From: Streptomyces sp. NBC_00663
GTDB lineage: Bacteria > Actinomycetota > Actinomycetes > Streptomycetales > Streptomycetaceae
DNA: 64,000 nucleotides
NCBI RefSeq assembly: GCF_036226885.1
Contig: NZ_CP109027.1
Span: 1,798,001 to 1,862,000, forward strand
Direction: 5' to 3'
This document shows, in pieces, positions 60,659 to 64,000 of the stretch. Each line of letters begins with the position of its first letter. The first letter of the stretch is position 1. The position numbers were made by a program, and so were the translations under genes. The notes below the pieces were generated by a model, which saw nothing but the letters and a program-made list of their open reading frames with translations, was not told the DNA's origin and did not search any database.

Positions 60659-61666
60659 ATGTCCACTTCCTTCCGCTACACCGAGCCCCTGCCGCCCAAG
60701 GCGGCCACCGGACGCACCGCCGAGGTCTACCGGCAGCTGTCCCACGACTTCGGCATCGACGAGCCGCCCACCTTCGTGGTGCTCTCCGCCGCGCCGGAAC
60801 TCCTCGCCGCCACCTGGGCGTTGATGCGCGAGTCCCTGATCGCCGGCCCCGGCGGCCGTACCGGCAAGGAACTCGCCGCACTCGGGGTGTCACTCGCCAA
60901 CAAGTGCCCGTTCTGCGTGGACGCGCACACCGTGCTGCTGCACGCCACCGGCGACCACGCCCTGGCCGAGCGCGTCGCCCAAGGACACGAGCCGCGTGAC
61001 GAGAAGGACGCGCGCGTGCTGGCCTGGGGCCGGCGCACCCGGGTGCCGGGCGCGGCCCTCGGCGACGGGCCGCTCCCCTTCCCGCGCGAGGACGCCCCGG
61101 GCTATCTCGGCACCGCGCTCGCCTTCCACTTCATCAACCGCGTCGTGTCCGCCCTGCTGACCGAGAAGATGCTGCCGTGCAACCTCCAGCGGTTCCGCGC
61201 GGTGCGCAGCATCGCGGGCCGTACCCTCGCGCGGGCCGTGCGCCGGGCCGCCGCGCCCGGTGAGAGCCTCACGCTGCTGGACCGTCCGGACGCCGGCGAG
61301 GCCCCCGCGTGGGCGGGCGGCACGGCCGTCGGTGACGCGTACGCGGCACTGCTCAGGGCGGCCATGGTGGGCGCCGACCTCCTCGACGCCGACGACCAGG
61401 ACCTCGTGGAGGAGGTGTTGCAGGACTGGGACGGCGATCACCTCCCGCTCGGCCTCCCCGGCATCCCCGGCCGGGACGAGCAGCCGGGGGTACGGCTCGT
61501 GCTGCTGGCCGCGCTCGCGCCGTACCGCATCACGGACGAGGACGTGACCGCGTGGCGCGGCCCGCAGCACACCGACGGCGATCTGGTGCGACTCGTCTCC
61601 TACGGGGCGTTCCTCGCGGTCGACCGGATCGAATCGGCGTTCACCCGCGACCGAGTACAAACCTGA
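60659..61666 (+). CDS. AhpD-like carboxymuconolactone decarboxylase-fold protein
   Basis: A 335-residue protein of the CMD/AhpD fold. The redox motif CPFCVDAHT (CxxC with the following His) is at about residues 82-90, as in AhpD-type thiol peroxidase partners; before it lies GRTGKELAALGVSLANK. The C-terminal part is longer than in AhpD (about 175) and includes a second helical half without CxxC. No peroxiredoxin gene is adjacent. ATG at 60659. It is divergent from the two-component genes. Confidence 0.83.
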   Translation: MSTSFRYTEPLPPKAATGRTAEVYRQLSHDFGIDEPPTFVVLSAAPELLAATWALMRESLIAGPGGRTGKELAALGVSLANKCPFCVDAHTVLLHATGDHALAERVAQGHEPRDEKDARVLAWGRRTRVPGAALGDGPLPFPREDAPGYLGTALAFHFINRVVSALLTEKMLPCNLQRFRAVRSIAGRTLARAVRRAAAPGESLTLLDRPDAGEAPAWAGGTAVGDAYAALLRAAMVGADLLDADDQDLVEEVLQDWDGDHLPLGLPGIPGRDEQPGVRLVLLAALAPYRITDEDVTAWRGPQHTDGDLVRLVSYGAFLAVDRIESAFTRDRVQT

Positions 61667-61698
61667 GGCGTCCACCCGCGACCCCGCGCGGACCTGAC

Positions 61699-61738
61699 GG
61701 GAGGACGAACAGGGAGGACGAACAGGGAGGACATAACA
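61699..61738. repeat. 13-bp tandem repeat
   Basis: Two exact copies of GGGAGGACGAACA (61699-61724) and a third altered copy (61725-61738), 32 nt after the AhpD-like gene stop. The remainder of 61667-61933 holds no gene. Confidence 0.75.
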
Positions 61739-61933
61739 GGGCACTCAACGCGTCAACCACGGGCCTCCGTCACCGCACATGCACGGAGCGAGTTGGCACT
61801 ACCGCCCCACAGGGACTCGTGTGACACTGGCGTCCCGTCCACAGTGCGGACACCCTCCGCACCGACACCCCCGCGCCGTCCCCGTCCGCTGTGCGGACCA
61901 CCTCCGCACCCATCCCCCACGAGAAGTGCGCCT

Positions 61934-62593
61934 GTGCGTTCCCTTCCCCTGTCGCTCGCCCTGACCGCGCGTCTGTCCCCGGTCGTCGTGCTCGCCGCCG
62001 CGGGCTGGACCCTGTCGTCCGGCCCCGCTCCGACCGTCGACCACGAGTCCGCGTCGAAGGGCGGCGGTGGCACCAAGTCCGCGTCGGCGCCCTCGACCGC
62101 GGCGGCCTCGAAGACGTACGCCTCCTCCCCCGCGCCCTGCGGCAGCGTCACCGTGAAGAACATCAAGTCGCTGGTTCCGGGCGCCAAGACGGCCGGCAAG
62201 GAGATTCCGTCCACGGACACGAAGCTCCGCCGCACCTGCTCCTGGAACGCGCTCAAGGGCTACGACTACCGCTGGCTCGACGTGTCCTTCGAGATCACGG
62301 ACTCGGACGAATCAGCGCAGAAGACGTACAAGGAGCGCATCGGGGAGAAGAGCGGCGGAGGGGATGTTCCGGGCCTCGGGGACCAGGGCTACTCCGTCGT
62401 GAACCTCACCACGGAGGACAAGCAGCAGACGCGCGAGGGCACGGTGATCGTCCAGGCGTCCAACGCGCTGGTGGTCGTCACGTACAACGGCAGCGACTTC
62501 GAGTCGAAGAAGGCGCCCGACACCGACGTCATCAACAAGGGCGCCATCAAGGCCGCCAAGGACGCGGTGGCAGCGCTGGAGGGCGGCCGGTAA
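61934..62593 (+). CDS. DUF3558-like exported protein with altered lipobox
   Basis: A 219-residue exported protein. A hydrophobic leader is followed by a Ser/Ala/Lys linker and a folded domain with two cysteines (APCGSV, RRTCSW) and a DVSFEI/SVVNL/VVVTYN strand pattern that recalls actinobacterial DUF3558 lipoproteins. Where the lipobox cysteine is expected the sequence reads LAAAGW (TGG instead of TGC/TGT), so it may be secreted or membrane-anchored rather than lipidated. GTG at 61934 follows GAGAAG by 7 nt. Confidence 0.75.
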   Translation: MRSLPLSLALTARLSPVVVLAAAGWTLSSGPAPTVDHESASKGGGGTKSASAPSTAAASKTYASSPAPCGSVTVKNIKSLVPGAKTAGKEIPSTDTKLRRTCSWNALKGYDYRWLDVSFEITDSDESAQKTYKERIGEKSGGGDVPGLGDQGYSVVNLTTEDKQQTREGTVIVQASNALVVVTYNGSDFESKKAPDTDVINKGAIKAAKDAVAALEGGR

Positions 62594-62611
62594 TACCGGC
62601 CGCCCTCCAGC
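62575..62611. terminator. Bidirectional terminator spanning the stop codon
   Basis: CTGGAGGGCGGCCGG and CCGGCCGCCCTCCAG form a perfect 15-bp stem (16 with the flanking G-C) around a TAATA loop that holds the TAA stop of the exported protein. It serves both this gene and the convergent transporter gene. Confidence 0.85.
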
Positions 62612-62621
62612 CGCATGACCG

Positions 62622-64000
<1,379 letters not shown>

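Overview
The window is high-GC actinobacterial chromosome, almost certainly Streptomyces or a close relative. Codon third positions are nearly all G/C, GTG and TTG starts are common, and the gene families are typical: PAS/GAF/SpoIIE phosphatases, PucR and TetR regulators, Tap-like exopeptidase, Rv2578c-type radical SAM protein. From memory, the block at about 17-29 kb follows the gene order of the S. coelicolor ethylmalonyl-CoA region (SCO6467-SCO6475). I saw no rRNA, tRNA, CRISPR array, transposase or prophage gene. The last gene runs off the right edge.

Layout. 0-9.9 kb: dihydrolipoyl dehydrogenase, a methyltransferase, a multidomain SpoIIE phosphatase, a DHA2 drug exporter fused to carboxypeptidase-regulatory-like repeats, an SRPBCC protein, a radical SAM gene behind a LexA-type box, and a HAD hydrolase. 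9.9-13.8 kb: a large TIR-STAND-WD40 protein. 13.9-17.6 kb: NUDIX, secreted Tap-like peptidase, RidA, GNAT and HEAT-repeat genes. 18-28.9 kb: a duplicated 3-hydroxybutyryl-CoA dehydrogenase, a TetR regulator, then ccr-meaA-lyase-MaoC-acyl-CoA dehydrogenase, then psd-pssA. Together the carbon genes form an ethylmalonyl-CoA route that turns acetyl-CoA via crotonyl-CoA into ethylmalonyl-CoA, a polyketide extender unit, and onward to C2/C3/C4 units.

28.9-35.3 kb: a five-gene branched-chain amino acid type ABC transporter (livFGHMK order on the minus strand) divergent from a PucR-like regulator, with a perfect 18-bp palindrome between them. A hydantoinase-B-like coding remnant lies directly downstream. 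35.3-43 kb: glycerate kinase, ADP-ribosylglycohydrolase, NUDIX, a leaderless S8 protease with a small acidic partner, sirtuin, and an ogt/Ada-AlkA alkylation-repair pair. 43-46.5 kb: a P1B-4-type metal ATPase divergent from an ArsR/SmtB sensor and an MFS gene, with a candidate shared operator. 46.5-54.7 kb: second SpoIIE phosphatase, small and secreted proteins, a G-rich tandem repeat, macro domain, a broken cytochrome P450 fragment, a phytoene-desaturase-like oxidoreductase, inositol monophosphatase family and gamma-glutamyltransferase family genes.

54.7-58.4 kb: a 1238-residue DUF4062-NACHT-HEAT protein, whose 3' part is visibly poorer in GC than its neighbours. 58.5-64 kb: a two-component system, an AhpD-like protein, a DUF3558-like exported protein whose lipobox cysteine appears replaced by Trp, and a partial NCS1 transporter. 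The best candidates for little-described biology are the two STAND/NACHT proteins (likely conflict or defence systems), the S8 protease with its acidic partner, and the exporter fusion.
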